Of a stretch of DNA of 64,000 bases, positions 16,552 to 24,899 are shown in pieces. The stretch lies in NCBI RefSeq assembly GCF_002078175.1, contig NZ_MWFK01000001.1, positions 3,720,001 through 3,784,000 of the forward strand, in the 5' to 3' direction. The notes under the pieces are model-generated. The model saw only the letters and a list, made by a program, of their open reading frames with translations, made no database searches and was not told the DNA's origin. Source of the stretch: Streptomyces sp. M41(2017) (GTDB lineage Bacteria > Actinomycetota > Actinomycetes > Streptomycetales > Streptomycetaceae). A program made the translations under genes and the position numbers. The number at the start of each line of letters is the position of its first letter. Position 1 is the first letter of the stretch.

Positions 16552-17478
16552 GTGCTGGGTCCCGTGATTCTCGCCGCTTCGCGCAGCGACAAGATGCGCC
16601 GTCTGATCTCGGCCGCCCCGGTGACCAAGCCGGTCGTCGACCGCTTCATCCCCGGCGAGACCGTCGACCAGGTCGTCCCGATCATCAAGGACCTGACGGC
16701 CAAGGGCCTGGAACTCACCATGGACGTCGTCGGTGAGGACATCACGACGCCCGAGCAGGCCGCCGCCGCGCGCGACGCCTACCTGGCGCTCGTCGACCAC
16801 CTGAAGGAGCTGGACCTCGGCACCCGCGCCGAGATGTCCGTCAAGCTCTCCATGTTCGGCCAGGCGCTGGAGGGCGGCCACGAGCTGGCCCTCGCCAACG
16901 TCCGCCCCGTCGTCGAGGCCGCCGCCGCCATCGGCACCACCGTCACGCTGGACGCCGAGGACCACACCACCCTCGACTCGATGTTCGCCATCCACGAGGA
17001 GCTGCGGAAGGACTTCCCGCAGACCGGCTGCGTGATCCAGGCCTACCTGTTCCGCACCGAGGCCGACGCCCGCCGCCTCGCCGAGAGCGGCAGCCGGGTC
17101 CGCGTGGTGAAGGGCGCCTACAAGGAGCCCGCAGAGGTCGCCTACCAGCAGAAGGCCGAGACCGACAAGGCGTACGTCCGGATCCTGAAGATCCTCATGG
17201 AGGGCGAGGGCTACCCGATGATCGGGTCCCACGACCCCCGGATCATCTCCATCGCGCAGGAGCTCGCCCGCAAGGCCGGGCGCAAGCTGGACGAGTACGA
17301 GTTCCAGATGCTGTACGGCATCCGCAGCGACGAGCACCTGCGGCTCGCCGCCGAGGGCCACCGCATGCGCGTCTACACGGCGTACGGCACCGACTGGTAC
17401 GGCTACTTCATGCGTCGCCTCGCGGAGAAGCCGGCCAACCTCGTGTTCTTCCTGCGCAGCATGATCACACGTGGCTGA
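16552..17478 (+). CDS. Proline dehydrogenase (monofunctional)
   Basis: A 308-residue FAD-dependent proline dehydrogenase that oxidises L-proline to 1-pyrroline-5-carboxylate and passes electrons to the respiratory chain. The (beta/alpha)8 barrel of the PRODH family is recognisable from LTMDVVGEDITTPEQA, VKLSMFGQAL, VRVVKGAYKEP, FQMLYGIRSDEHLRLA and the C-terminal YGTDWYGYFMRRLAEKP, whose paired Arg residues bind the proline carboxylate. GTG 16552 is chosen because GGAGG lies six bases before it; the longer open frame is not supported. It is followed by the P5C dehydrogenase gene, so the two activities that are fused in PutA of enteric bacteria are separate here. Confidence 0.93.
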   Translation: MLGPVILAASRSDKMRRLISAAPVTKPVVDRFIPGETVDQVVPIIKDLTAKGLELTMDVVGEDITTPEQAAAARDAYLALVDHLKELDLGTRAEMSVKLSMFGQALEGGHELALANVRPVVEAAAAIGTTVTLDAEDHTTLDSMFAIHEELRKDFPQTGCVIQAYLFRTEADARRLAESGSRVRVVKGAYKEPAEVAYQQKAETDKAYVRILKILMEGEGYPMIGSHDPRIISIAQELARKAGRKLDEYEFQMLYGIRSDEHLRLAAEGHRMRVYTAYGTDWYGYFMRRLAEKPANLVFFLRSMITRG

Positions 17479-17608
17479 TCCCACCTGGCTGTGCACCGGC
17501 TCCGGCCGGGAGTCCGGGGATTGCCCTCCGGACAGGCACGGCACCCGCTCGATCCTCACCAAGGGCTGAGACCGAAACACCCGCTCGACTCAAGGAGTTA
17601 CGGAACCC

Positions 17609-19240
17609 ATGGACGCTGTGACCCAGGTCCCCACCCCCGTCAACGAGCCGGTGCACGGCTACGCCCCCGGTTCGCCCGAGCGTGCACGGCTGGAGGCCAA
17701 GCTCAAGGAGCTGGCCGAGAACCCGATCGAGCTGTCGATGACCATCGGCGGCGAGAAGCGGCTCGGCGGCGGTGAGCGCTTCGAGGTCGTGCAGCCGCAC
17801 AACCACAAGGCCGTCATCGGCACCGGCGCGCACGCCACCGCCCAGGACGCCCAGGACGCCGTCGACGCCGCCCTCGCCGCCGCCCCGGCCTGGCGCGCGA
17901 TGGCCTTCGACGACCGCGCCGCGATCATCCTGCGTGCCGCCGAGCTGCTGTCCGGCCCCTGGCGCGAGACGCTGGCCGCCTCCACCATGCTCGGCCAGTC
18001 GAAGACCGCCCAGCAGGCCGAGATCGACACCCCCTGCGAACTCGTCGACTTCTGGCGCTTCAACGTGAAGTACGCCCGCGACCTGCTCGCCGAGCAGCCC
18101 CCGGCCAACTCGCCCGGCGTCTGGAACCGCCTCGACCACCGTCCGCTGGAGGGCTTCGTCTACGCGATCACGCCCTTCAACTTCACGGCGATCGCGGGCA
18201 ACCTGCCCACCGCTCCGGCGCTCATGGGCAACGTCGTCGTCTGGAAGCCGTCCCCGACGCAGACCCACGCCGCCGTGCTGCTCATGCAGCTCCTGGAGGA
18301 GGCCGGCCTGCCCAAGGGCGTCATCAACCTCGTCACCGGTGACGGCATCGAGGTCTCCAAGGTCGCCCTGGAGCACCGCGACCTCGCGGGCATCCACTTC
18401 ACCGGCTCGACCAAGACCTTCCAGTACCTGTGGAAGACGGTCGGCAACAACATCGAGAAGTACCGCGCGTACCCGCGTCTCGTCGGCGAGACCGGCGGCA
18501 AGGACTTCCTCGTCGCCCACCCGTCGGCCGACCGCGCCGTCCTCAAGACCGCCCTGACCCGCGGTTCCTTCGAGTACCAGGGCCAGAAGTGCTCGGCGAC
18601 GTCCCGCGCCTACATCCCGGCCTCCATCTGGAACTCCGGTTTCAAGGAGGAGTTCGCGGCCGAGGTCGACTACCTGACCATGGGTGACGTCACGGACCTG
18701 TCGAACTTCATGGGCGCGGTCATCGACGAGCGCGCGTTCGCCAAGAACAAGGCGGCCATCGACCGCGCCAAGTCCGACCCGACCTGCACGATCGTCGCGG
18801 GCGGCTCGTACGACGACTCCGTCGGCTACTTCGTGCGCCCGACCGTCGTCGAGTGCTCGGACCCGGAGAACGAGGTCTTCAAGACCGAGTACTTCGGCCC
18901 CTTCCTCGCCGTGCACGTCTACGAGGACGACGCCTACGACGCGATGCTGACCCAGATGGAGTCGGCGTCCGACTACGCGCTCACCGGCTCGGTCGTCGCG
19001 GGTGACCGCGCCGCGGCCGCGTACACGATGGAGAAGCTCCGCTACGCGGCGGGCAACTTCTACATCAACGACAAGTCGACCGGCGCCGTCGTCGGCCAGC
19101 AGCCCTTCGGCGGCGGCCGCGCCTCCGGCACCAACGACAAGGCTGGCGCCCCGCAGAACCTGATGCGCTGGACGCTGACCCGCGCCATCAAGGAGACGCT
19201 GGTCGCCCCCACCGACTACGGCTACCCGCACATGGGCTGA
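17609..19240 (+). CDS. pruA: L-glutamate gamma-semialdehyde (P5C) dehydrogenase
   Basis: A 543-residue NAD-dependent aldehyde dehydrogenase that oxidises glutamate gamma-semialdehyde, the open form of P5C, to glutamate, completing proline degradation. The family signatures are present: the general base Glu at 294 in VGETGGKDF and the catalytic Cys at 328 in YQGQKCSATSRAYIP, plus a C-terminal NDKSTGAVVGQQPFGGGRASG cofactor/oligomerisation segment. Length and motifs fit monofunctional P5CDH. ATG 17609 follows AAGGAG at good spacing. It lies 130 bases after proline dehydrogenase and is probably co-transcribed with it; a hairpin terminator follows at 19256-19297. Confidence 0.95.
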   Translation: MDAVTQVPTPVNEPVHGYAPGSPERARLEAKLKELAENPIELSMTIGGEKRLGGGERFEVVQPHNHKAVIGTGAHATAQDAQDAVDAALAAAPAWRAMAFDDRAAIILRAAELLSGPWRETLAASTMLGQSKTAQQAEIDTPCELVDFWRFNVKYARDLLAEQPPANSPGVWNRLDHRPLEGFVYAITPFNFTAIAGNLPTAPALMGNVVVWKPSPTQTHAAVLLMQLLEEAGLPKGVINLVTGDGIEVSKVALEHRDLAGIHFTGSTKTFQYLWKTVGNNIEKYRAYPRLVGETGGKDFLVAHPSADRAVLKTALTRGSFEYQGQKCSATSRAYIPASIWNSGFKEEFAAEVDYLTMGDVTDLSNFMGAVIDERAFAKNKAAIDRAKSDPTCTIVAGGSYDDSVGYFVRPTVVECSDPENEVFKTEYFGPFLAVHVYEDDAYDAMLTQMESASDYALTGSVVAGDRAAAAYTMEKLRYAAGNFYINDKSTGAVVGQQPFGGGRASGTNDKAGAPQNLMRWTLTRAIKETLVAPTDYGYPHMG

Positions 19241-19255
19241 CACCCGTCACCGACT

Positions 19256-19297
19256 CCGCCCCCGCCCACGGTCTCCCCCGTCCGTGGACGGGGGCGG
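19256..19297 (+). terminator. Terminator after pruA
   Basis: CCGCCCCCG/CGGGGGCGG outer arms and CCACGG/CCGTGG inner arms form a long stem followed by TT, about 16 bases after the stop. Confidence 0.75.
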
Positions 19298-19394
19298 TTC
19301 CATGTCCGCACGCGGCGGCACAGTGACACGGTGACGTCGTGAAGTCCGGGGCGAGGGGGGTCCGATCGCCGTCCGCCGTGGGAATACTGGCCGC

Positions 19395-19937
19395 ATGGCC
19401 ATCCGACTGAGGACCGCTCACACCGCGGACCTCGCCCCCGCCGAACTCCGCGCCGCGCGCACCCTCCTGGAGGACGCCTTCGACGGCGACTTCCGCGACG
19501 AGGACTGGGACCACGGACTCGGCGGCCTGCATGTCCTCGTCCACGACGAACGGGGCCTCGCCGCGCACGGCTCGGTGATCCAGCGGCGCGTCCTGCACGC
19601 CGGACGGTCGCTGCGCGTCGGCTACGTGGAGGCGGTCGGCGTCCGCGCGGATGTGCGCCGCACGGGGCTCGGCGGTCGTGTGATGGCCGAACTGGAGCGG
19701 ATCATCGAGGGCGCCCACCCGCTCGGCGCGCTCTCCGCCAGCGAGGACGGCGCCGCCCTGTACACGGCACGCGGCTGGCAGCTCTGGCCCGGACGGGTCT
19801 GCGCCCTCGCCCCGGACGGTGTCGTCCGCCTCCCCGACGAGGAGGGCACCACCTTCGTCCGCCCCGGCGCCGCCCTCGGCCCCCTCGACCCGGCACACGA
19901 CCTGGTCTTCGACTGGCGCGACGGCGACGTGCTCTGA
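19395..19937 (+). CDS. Aminoglycoside 2'-N-acetyltransferase-like GNAT protein
   Basis: A 180-residue GNAT-fold acetyltransferase. It resembles AAC(2')-I enzymes of actinobacteria along its length as I recall them: the segments DEDWDHGLGGLHVLV, HGSVIQRRVLHAG, RVGYVEAVGVRADVRRTGLG (the acetyl-CoA-binding loop), HPLGALSASEDGAALYTARGW and the closing DWRDGDVL all have counterparts. In mycobacteria these enzymes are chromosomal and can acetylate aminoglycosides at the 2' amine. Whether this protein does so is unproven. It stands alone between pruA and a structured leader region, with no resistance island around it. The start ATG 19395 is set by family alignment; the ribosome-binding site is weak. 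Confidence 0.82.
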   Translation: MAIRLRTAHTADLAPAELRAARTLLEDAFDGDFRDEDWDHGLGGLHVLVHDERGLAAHGSVIQRRVLHAGRSLRVGYVEAVGVRADVRRTGLGGRVMAELERIIEGAHPLGALSASEDGAALYTARGWQLWPGRVCALAPDGVVRLPDEEGTTFVRPGAALGPLDPAHDLVFDWRDGDVL

Positions 19938-20040
19938 CCGGCACGGACGCTGACACCCGCACCCGGCTCCCGGAGACGCGAACGGTCGTCCCTGGTCGGA
20001 GCGGTGCGACCCGGTCCGCCGTCTCAGATAGTAGGAAGTC

Positions 20041-20254
20041 CGAGTAATTGTAGAGACAGATGCCCGGTCCTCACCTAGTTTTGTAGGAGCCGAACGTCTC
20101 GCTTGACCAAGCGAATGGCGGTCGTGAGCCGGAGCCCCTGGCAGGCAACCCCTGCGGCCCCGCTCCCCGCCCCTTCCGGCGTCTCGTAAAGACCTCACCG
20201 CACTTCCGGGCGTCCCCGTGCGGGCACCGCCGGAAGGTAAGGAGTCGATTCATC
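20041..20254 (+). ncRNA. Structured 5' leader of a 43-residue ORF; possible riboswitch-like element
   Basis: A gene-free stretch of over 300 bases precedes the small ORF, and its 3' two thirds look structured. CGCTT-GACC-AAGCG forms a hairpin near 20100. GCCGGA (about 20133) can close with TCCGGC (about 20188) around an inner GCAGG-CAACC-CCTGC hairpin. GTCT/AGAC forms a third hairpin. The segment GGAGCCCC followed by GGCAACCCC recalls the core of SAM-binding RNAs, but I cannot assign a known class. A promoter probably lies around 20041-20090. Typed ncRNA only for lack of a better class. Confidence 0.35.
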
Positions 20255-20386
20255 ATGGCCGAGACGACCGTCCGCCGAGTCCGTCACCACTCTCGTTCGA
20301 GCAGCGAGTCCGACCGCAAGAACGCCGCCGCAGCGCTCCAGCGCGCCCTGGACCGCAGGGACAACGGCGGTGAGACGGGCCACTGA
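20255..20386 (+). CDS. Small basic protein, 43 residues, function unknown
   Basis: A short open frame with AAGGAG ten bases before its ATG. The product begins MAETTVRRVRHHSRSSSESD and ends RRDNGGETGH. It is basic, rich in Arg and Ser, with an Ala-rich helix (KNAAAALQRALDRRD) and no membrane segment or Cys. It is too short to be recognised by length-limited gene calling, but the good ribosome-binding site, strong third-base G/C bias and structured leader support it as real. No function can be assigned. It is transcribed toward the converging metallophosphatase gene. Confidence 0.65.
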   Translation: MAETTVRRVRHHSRSSSESDRKNAAAALQRALDRRDNGGETGH

Positions 20387-20557
20387 GGCCCGCAGCCCCC
20401 TCAGCCGGGAGCCGCCCGCAGAGGTGCGGCGCGAGGCGAACGCCCCGCGCCGCACTTCGGGGCGCCGTGCGCGCCCGCGGTCGATCGGGCCGTCACCGGC
20501 CTCCCGGAGCGGCCGTGGCGCTCCCTTGCCGCGGCACGTTCCCGCCCAGCCCCGCCC

Positions 20558-22159
20558 TCACTTCCCGCGCCGCACCACGAAGTGGTCGATCCGTTCGCCG
20601 TTCTGCGCCAGCGCCGACACCGTGAGCCGCGGTGAGGGGCCGGTCTCCGCCTCCACCGAGAGGAAGGAGTAACCGGTGTACCGCACCCGCGACCACGTGA
20701 CGGTGTCCGGCTTCTGCTTCTTCGACTTCGTCCAGTGGAAGGTCTCCACGGACTCGCGGTCCCTCACCTTGCCCTCGTAGCTGTCCTTCACCCCGATGGG
20801 GAACCGGTACAGGCTCTTGCCCGCCCCGCCCGCCGTGACGTAGACGATGCCGTCACGCGTCGGGTCGGTCGACGCGCCCACCGGCACCCGCCGGCCCACC
20901 GCGCCGCCCTTGATCGCGTCGGTCCGCTCGTAGACGTGGTTGTGTCCGTTGATCACCAGGTCCACCTGGTGCTTGGCGAACAGCGGCACCCACGCGTCCC
21001 GCACCCCGCCGTCGGAGGCGTGCGTGGAGGTCGAGTACGCGCAGTGGTGGAAGAACACCACGACGAAGTCGACCTGCCCGCGCAGCTCCCCGAGCCGCCG
21101 GTCCAGCCAGGCGGTCTGCCGGCCGTCCGAGTAGCCCTTGTTGGCGGGGATCTCGTACGACACGTCGTTGGCGTCCAGCGCGACGATGCCGACGTTGCCG
21201 TAGACGAAGGAGTAGACGCCCGGCGCCCGCTTCGCGTCGAAGCCGTTCTCCGGGAGCGACCAGCGCGCGGACTGGCCGCCGTAGCCGTTCGGCGAGTACC
21301 AGGCCTCCATGTCGTGGTTGCCGGTCGTCACCATCCACGGCACGGACCCGGCCACCGTCTCCGTCTGCTTCAGGAACAGGTCCCAGGCGCCCGGGTCGTA
21401 GATGTCCGACGCCTCGCCGTGGCCGATGCCGTCCGCGTAGCAGATGTCCCCGGCGTGCAGGTGGAACGCCGGGCCCCGGCCGAGCAGCACCTTGTCGTTG
21501 GCGAGGGCGTCCGGGGTCACGCCCTGGTCGCCGAAGGCGGTGAACACGAACTTCTCCGGACGCGCGGGCGCGGTACGGAAGTGGCCGATCGTCGCGTGCC
21601 GTTCCTTGCCCGCCGGGTCGAAGCCCTCGTGGCCGACGCCGTAGTAGTACGTCGTCCCGGGACGCAGCCGGTCGAGGGCCGCGTGCAGGTAGTACTGGTC
21701 GAGCGCCCCCCGCTGCCCGGCGAGACCCGGCGTGTGCAGGGCGCGGACCTCGGCCTCGATCCGCCGGCTCAGCGCCCAGGGCGTCACCCCCACCCGGACG
21801 AACGGCTTGCGGACCGCCGACGGCACCTGCCAGGAGATCCGCATCTGGGTCCTGGGGTCCGCGCCGAAGGCGAGATGGCGTCCGAACGGCGTGACGGCGG
21901 AGCCCGGCACCCGGCTGGTGGCCGGGTTCGGCGTCGAGCCGGCCGCCCGCGTGCCCCTCCCGCCGCCAGGCCCCGCGCAGCCGGCGAGCAGCCCGCCGCC
22001 CGCGAACGCGCTCGCCGACACCAGCGCGCGGCGCCGGGTGAGCTTCGTCCGCAGGTACTCGTACTGCTCCGCCATGCTCATGGTGTCCACGAGCTCGCGC
22101 GGAACGCCGACGTCGGGGACGGGGAGCCCGGGAGGAGTCACCCTGGAAGAAGCGGTCAT
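20558..22159 (-). CDS. Tat-exported purple-acid-type metallophosphatase
   Basis: A 533-residue exported metallophosphoesterase. After about 40 residues comes a twin-arginine signal (KLTRRRALVSASAFAGGG) ending in LLAGC, which looks like a lipobox, so it may be a Tat-dependent lipoprotein. A fibronectin-like purple acid phosphatase N-domain follows (TYYYGVG region). The catalytic domain has all the dinuclear-metal motifs: FGDQG, GDICYADG with the metal-binding Tyr, GNHD, FFHHCAYS and GHNHVYERT. It should hydrolyse phosphate monoesters outside the cell and supply phosphate. ATG 22159 is chosen; the open frame continues upstream across the leuB promoter. It is divergent from leuB. An internal ATG just before AEQYEYLRTK is an alternative start. 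Confidence 0.9.
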   Translation of the reverse strand: MTASSRVTPPGLPVPDVGVPRELVDTMSMAEQYEYLRTKLTRRRALVSASAFAGGGLLAGCAGPGGGRGTRAAGSTPNPATSRVPGSAVTPFGRHLAFGADPRTQMRISWQVPSAVRKPFVRVGVTPWALSRRIEAEVRALHTPGLAGQRGALDQYYLHAALDRLRPGTTYYYGVGHEGFDPAGKERHATIGHFRTAPARPEKFVFTAFGDQGVTPDALANDKVLLGRGPAFHLHAGDICYADGIGHGEASDIYDPGAWDLFLKQTETVAGSVPWMVTTGNHDMEAWYSPNGYGGQSARWSLPENGFDAKRAPGVYSFVYGNVGIVALDANDVSYEIPANKGYSDGRQTAWLDRRLGELRGQVDFVVVFFHHCAYSTSTHASDGGVRDAWVPLFAKHQVDLVINGHNHVYERTDAIKGGAVGRRVPVGASTDPTRDGIVYVTAGGAGKSLYRFPIGVKDSYEGKVRDRESVETFHWTKSKKQKPDTVTWSRVRYTGYSFLSVEAETGPSPRLTVSALAQNGERIDHFVVRRGK

Positions 22160-22301
22160 GTCTGGAAAGTTCCCAGCGTGCGCCAACGGCCGTCGTACAT
22201 ACGGGTGAACGCCGGTCGAAGGGTGGGCGTGCTCCGGGACTCGCGTGTCCGCATGGCGGACATCGTGTGTCATCCCATGGGACAAGGAGTACGGTGCCGC
22301 T

Positions 22302-23345
22302 ATGTCTCGCAGCATCGATCTCGCAGTGATCCCCGGTGACGGCATCGGCCAGGAAGTCGTGGCCCAGGGGCTCAAAGTCCTCTCCGCCGTCCTTCCGCAG
22401 GACGTGAAGCTGGAGACCAAGGATTTCGACTTCGGCGCCCGGCGCTACCACGCCACCGGTGAGACCCTCACCGACGCCGACCTCGACGCGCTGAAGCAGC
22501 ACGACGCCATCCTCCTCGGCGCGATCGGCGACCCCTCGGTCCCGTCCGGCGTCCTGGAGCGCGGTTTCCTGCTCAAGCTCCGCTTCGCCTTCGACCACCA
22601 CGTCAACCTGCGTCCGTCGAAGCTCCTGCCGGGTGTCGAGACCCCGCTCGCCGGTCAGCCCGCGATCGACTTCGTCGTGGTCCGCGAGGGCACCGAGGGC
22701 CCGTACACGGGCAATGGCGGCACCATCCGCAAGGGCACCCCGCACGAGGTCGCCACCGAGGTCTCCGTGAACACGGCGTTCGGTGTCGAGCGCGTCGTCC
22801 GTGACGCCTTCGCCCGCGCCCAGGCCCGCCCCCGCAAGAAGCTGACGCTGGTCCACAAGAACAACGTGCTGACCTTCGCGGGCCACCTCTGGACGAACAT
22901 CTTCAACCAGGTGGCCACCGAGTTCCCCGAGGTCACCACCGACTACATCCACGTCGACGCGGCGACGATCTACCTCGTCACCCAGCCCGAGCGCTTCGAC
23001 GTCATCGTCACCGACAACCTCTTCGGCGACATCATCACCGACCTCGCCGCGGCCGTCTCCGGCGGCATCGGCGTCGCCGCCTCCGGCAACATCAACCCGA
23101 GCGGCGAGTTCCCCTCGATGTTCGAGCCCGTGCACGGCTCGGCGCCCGACATCGCGGGCCAGGGCAAGGCAGACCCCAGCGCCACCGTCCTGTCCGTCGC
23201 CCTCCTGCTGCGCCACCTCGGCTACGAGGCCGAGGCCGCCCGCATCGAGGACGCCGTCTCCGCCGACCTCGCCGAGCGCGTCGGCAAGCCCGCCCGCAGC
23301 ACCGAGGAAATCGGCGACGCGCTGGCCGCACGAGTAGCCGGCTGA
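22302..23345 (+). CDS. leuB: 3-Isopropylmalate dehydrogenase
   Basis: A 347-residue NAD-dependent 3-isopropylmalate dehydrogenase, which oxidises and decarboxylates 3-isopropylmalate to 2-ketoisocaproate, the penultimate step of leucine synthesis. Typical features are AVIPGDGIGQEVV at the N-terminus, VVREGTEGPYTGNGG, the catalytic Lys/Tyr region LTLVHKNNVLTF, DNLFGDIITDLAAAVSGGIG with the metal-binding Asp residues, and FEPVHGSAPDIAGQGKADP. It belongs to the short actinobacterial form. ATG 22302 lies about 12 bases after AAGGAG. It is a single gene with its own terminator (23372-23405), apart from leuCD at the other end of the window. Confidence 0.95.
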   Translation: MSRSIDLAVIPGDGIGQEVVAQGLKVLSAVLPQDVKLETKDFDFGARRYHATGETLTDADLDALKQHDAILLGAIGDPSVPSGVLERGFLLKLRFAFDHHVNLRPSKLLPGVETPLAGQPAIDFVVVREGTEGPYTGNGGTIRKGTPHEVATEVSVNTAFGVERVVRDAFARAQARPRKKLTLVHKNNVLTFAGHLWTNIFNQVATEFPEVTTDYIHVDAATIYLVTQPERFDVIVTDNLFGDIITDLAAAVSGGIGVAASGNINPSGEFPSMFEPVHGSAPDIAGQGKADPSATVLSVALLLRHLGYEAEAARIEDAVSADLAERVGKPARSTEEIGDALAARVAG

Positions 23346-23371
23346 CCCGCCGCACGTCTACGTCTCGTAGC

Positions 23372-23405
23372 AGCCGCCGGGTCGCATCCGCACCCGGCGG
23401 CTTTG
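23372..23405 (+). terminator. Terminator after leuB
   Basis: AGCCGCCGGGT (23372-23382) pairs perfectly with ACCCGGCGGCT (23392-23402) around a 9-base loop, followed by TT. Confidence 0.9.
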
Positions 23406-23610
23406 CTGTGCCCTCGCCGGGTGCCACCATCAATCCCTGGGCCTCCCCCCGGGCCGCATACACGCCGTTTTCTCCCACGGTCCTCCGCTGGGCGATAATC
23501 GAACGCGGAGCCGCGGAATGAGGGAATGCTCGGACGTCCTACCACTGGCCACTGGCAGTGCGGGCGTGAGCGCGGCCCGTCACATCCAACCGGTGAAGGA
23601 CAAACCACTC

Positions 23611-24699
23611 ATGACGCAGCCCACGATCGAGCTCAAGCCCTCCGCCAGCCCGCTCTCCGCCGCCGAGCGCGAGGCGATCCTGGTCAACCCGGGGTTCGGC
23701 CGCCACTTCACCGACCACATGGTGACGATCAAGTGGACGGAGGGCCGCGGCTGGCACGACGGGCAGCTCGTTCCGTACGGACCGCTCTCCCTCGACCCGG
23801 CGAACATGACCCTGCACTACGCGCAGGAGATCTTCGAGGGACTCAAGGCCTACCGCCAGCCCGACGGCTCCGTCGCCACGTTCCGCCCCGACAAGAACGC
23901 CCGCCGCTTCCAGGCCTCCGCCCGCCGGCTCGGCATGCCGGAGCTGCCCGTGGAGACCTTCGTCGAGGCCTGTGACGCGCTCGTCCAGCAGGACCGCGAC
24001 TGGGTGCCCGCGCACGGCGGCGAGGAGTCCCTCTACCTGCGTCCGTTCATGATCGCGACCGAGGTGGGCCTCGGGGTGAAGCCGGCCAACGAGTACCTCT
24101 TCCTCGTCATCGCCTCGCCCGCCGGCGCCTACTTCGCGGGAGGTGTGAAGCCCGTCTCGATCTGGCTCTCCGAGGACCGCGTGCGCGCCGTCCCCGGCGG
24201 CATGGGCGACGCGAAGACGGGCGGCAACTACGCCGCGTCGCTGCTCGCCCAGGCCGAGGCCGCCGCCAAGGGCTGCGACCAGGTCTGCTACCTCGACGCG
24301 GTCGAGCACCAGTGGATCGAGGAGCTCGGCGGCATGAACCTGTACTTCGTGTACGGGGACCGGATCGTCACCCCCACCCTCACCGGCTCGATCCTGGAGG
24401 GCGTCACCCGCGACTCCCTGCTGACCGTGGCCCGGGACCTCGGCTACACCGCCGAGGAGGGCCGCGTCTCGATCGACCAGTGGCAGACCGACGCCGAGAA
24501 CGGCAGCCTCACCGAGGTCTTCGCCTGCGGCACCGCCGCGGTGATCACCCCGGTCGGCACCGTCAAGCGCACCGGCGCCGAGTGGAAGCAGTCGGGCGGC
24601 GAGCCCGGCACCGTCACCCTCAAGCTCCGTGAGGCCCTGCTCGACATCCAGCGCGGCATCACCGAGGACACCCACGGCTGGATGCACCGCCTGGGCTGA
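23611..24699 (+). CDS. ilvE: Branched-chain amino acid aminotransferase
   Basis: A 362-residue class IV PLP-dependent aminotransferase that interconverts valine, leucine and isoleucine with their 2-keto acids, using glutamate/2-oxoglutarate. Recognisable segments are LHYAQEIFEGLKAYRQPDGS, the PLP lysine in GDAKTGGNYAASLLAQ, IEELGGMNLYFVYGD and the cofactor phosphate-binding FACGTAAVITPVGTV. The length fits the larger IlvE subgroup. ATG 23611 (MTQPTIELKPS) follows GAAGGAC. The open frame upstream to 23518 lacks a ribosome-binding site and is disregarded. It lies 265 bases after leuB, beyond that gene's terminator, so it probably has its own promoter. Confidence 0.95.
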   Translation: MTQPTIELKPSASPLSAAEREAILVNPGFGRHFTDHMVTIKWTEGRGWHDGQLVPYGPLSLDPANMTLHYAQEIFEGLKAYRQPDGSVATFRPDKNARRFQASARRLGMPELPVETFVEACDALVQQDRDWVPAHGGEESLYLRPFMIATEVGLGVKPANEYLFLVIASPAGAYFAGGVKPVSIWLSEDRVRAVPGGMGDAKTGGNYAASLLAQAEAAAKGCDQVCYLDAVEHQWIEELGGMNLYFVYGDRIVTPTLTGSILEGVTRDSLLTVARDLGYTAEEGRVSIDQWQTDAENGSLTEVFACGTAAVITPVGTVKRTGAEWKQSGGEPGTVTLKLREALLDIQRGITEDTHGWMHRLG

Positions 24700-24708
24700 C
24701 CGCCCGGC

Positions 24709-24730
24709 CGGTCCGCCGCCGTCCGGACCG
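24709..24730 (+). terminator. Possible terminator after ilvE
   Basis: CGGTCCG and CGGACCG (7 bp, 8-base loop) lie nine bases after the stop. No T-tract follows, so the call is weak. Confidence 0.45.
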
Positions 24731-24899
24731 CCTCGCGTCGACCCCGAGTCCCCGCCATGTCCCCGCGCGAGCGGGTGACCGGGCGGGGACCGGCGTCTTC
24801 CGGGGCACAGGCGTCCCGATCGCAACTCCCGTTCCCTACAACCCTTCAGGCTCGTCGAAGGTCATCTCTGAGCCGTATGTACGTCCTGGAGGGGAACCC

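Noticed and set aside
20041..20254. Confident call of a SAM riboswitch
   Set aside because: Only a short GGCAACCCC-type core is shared; the conserved helices of SAM-I or SAM-IV could not be matched by eye.
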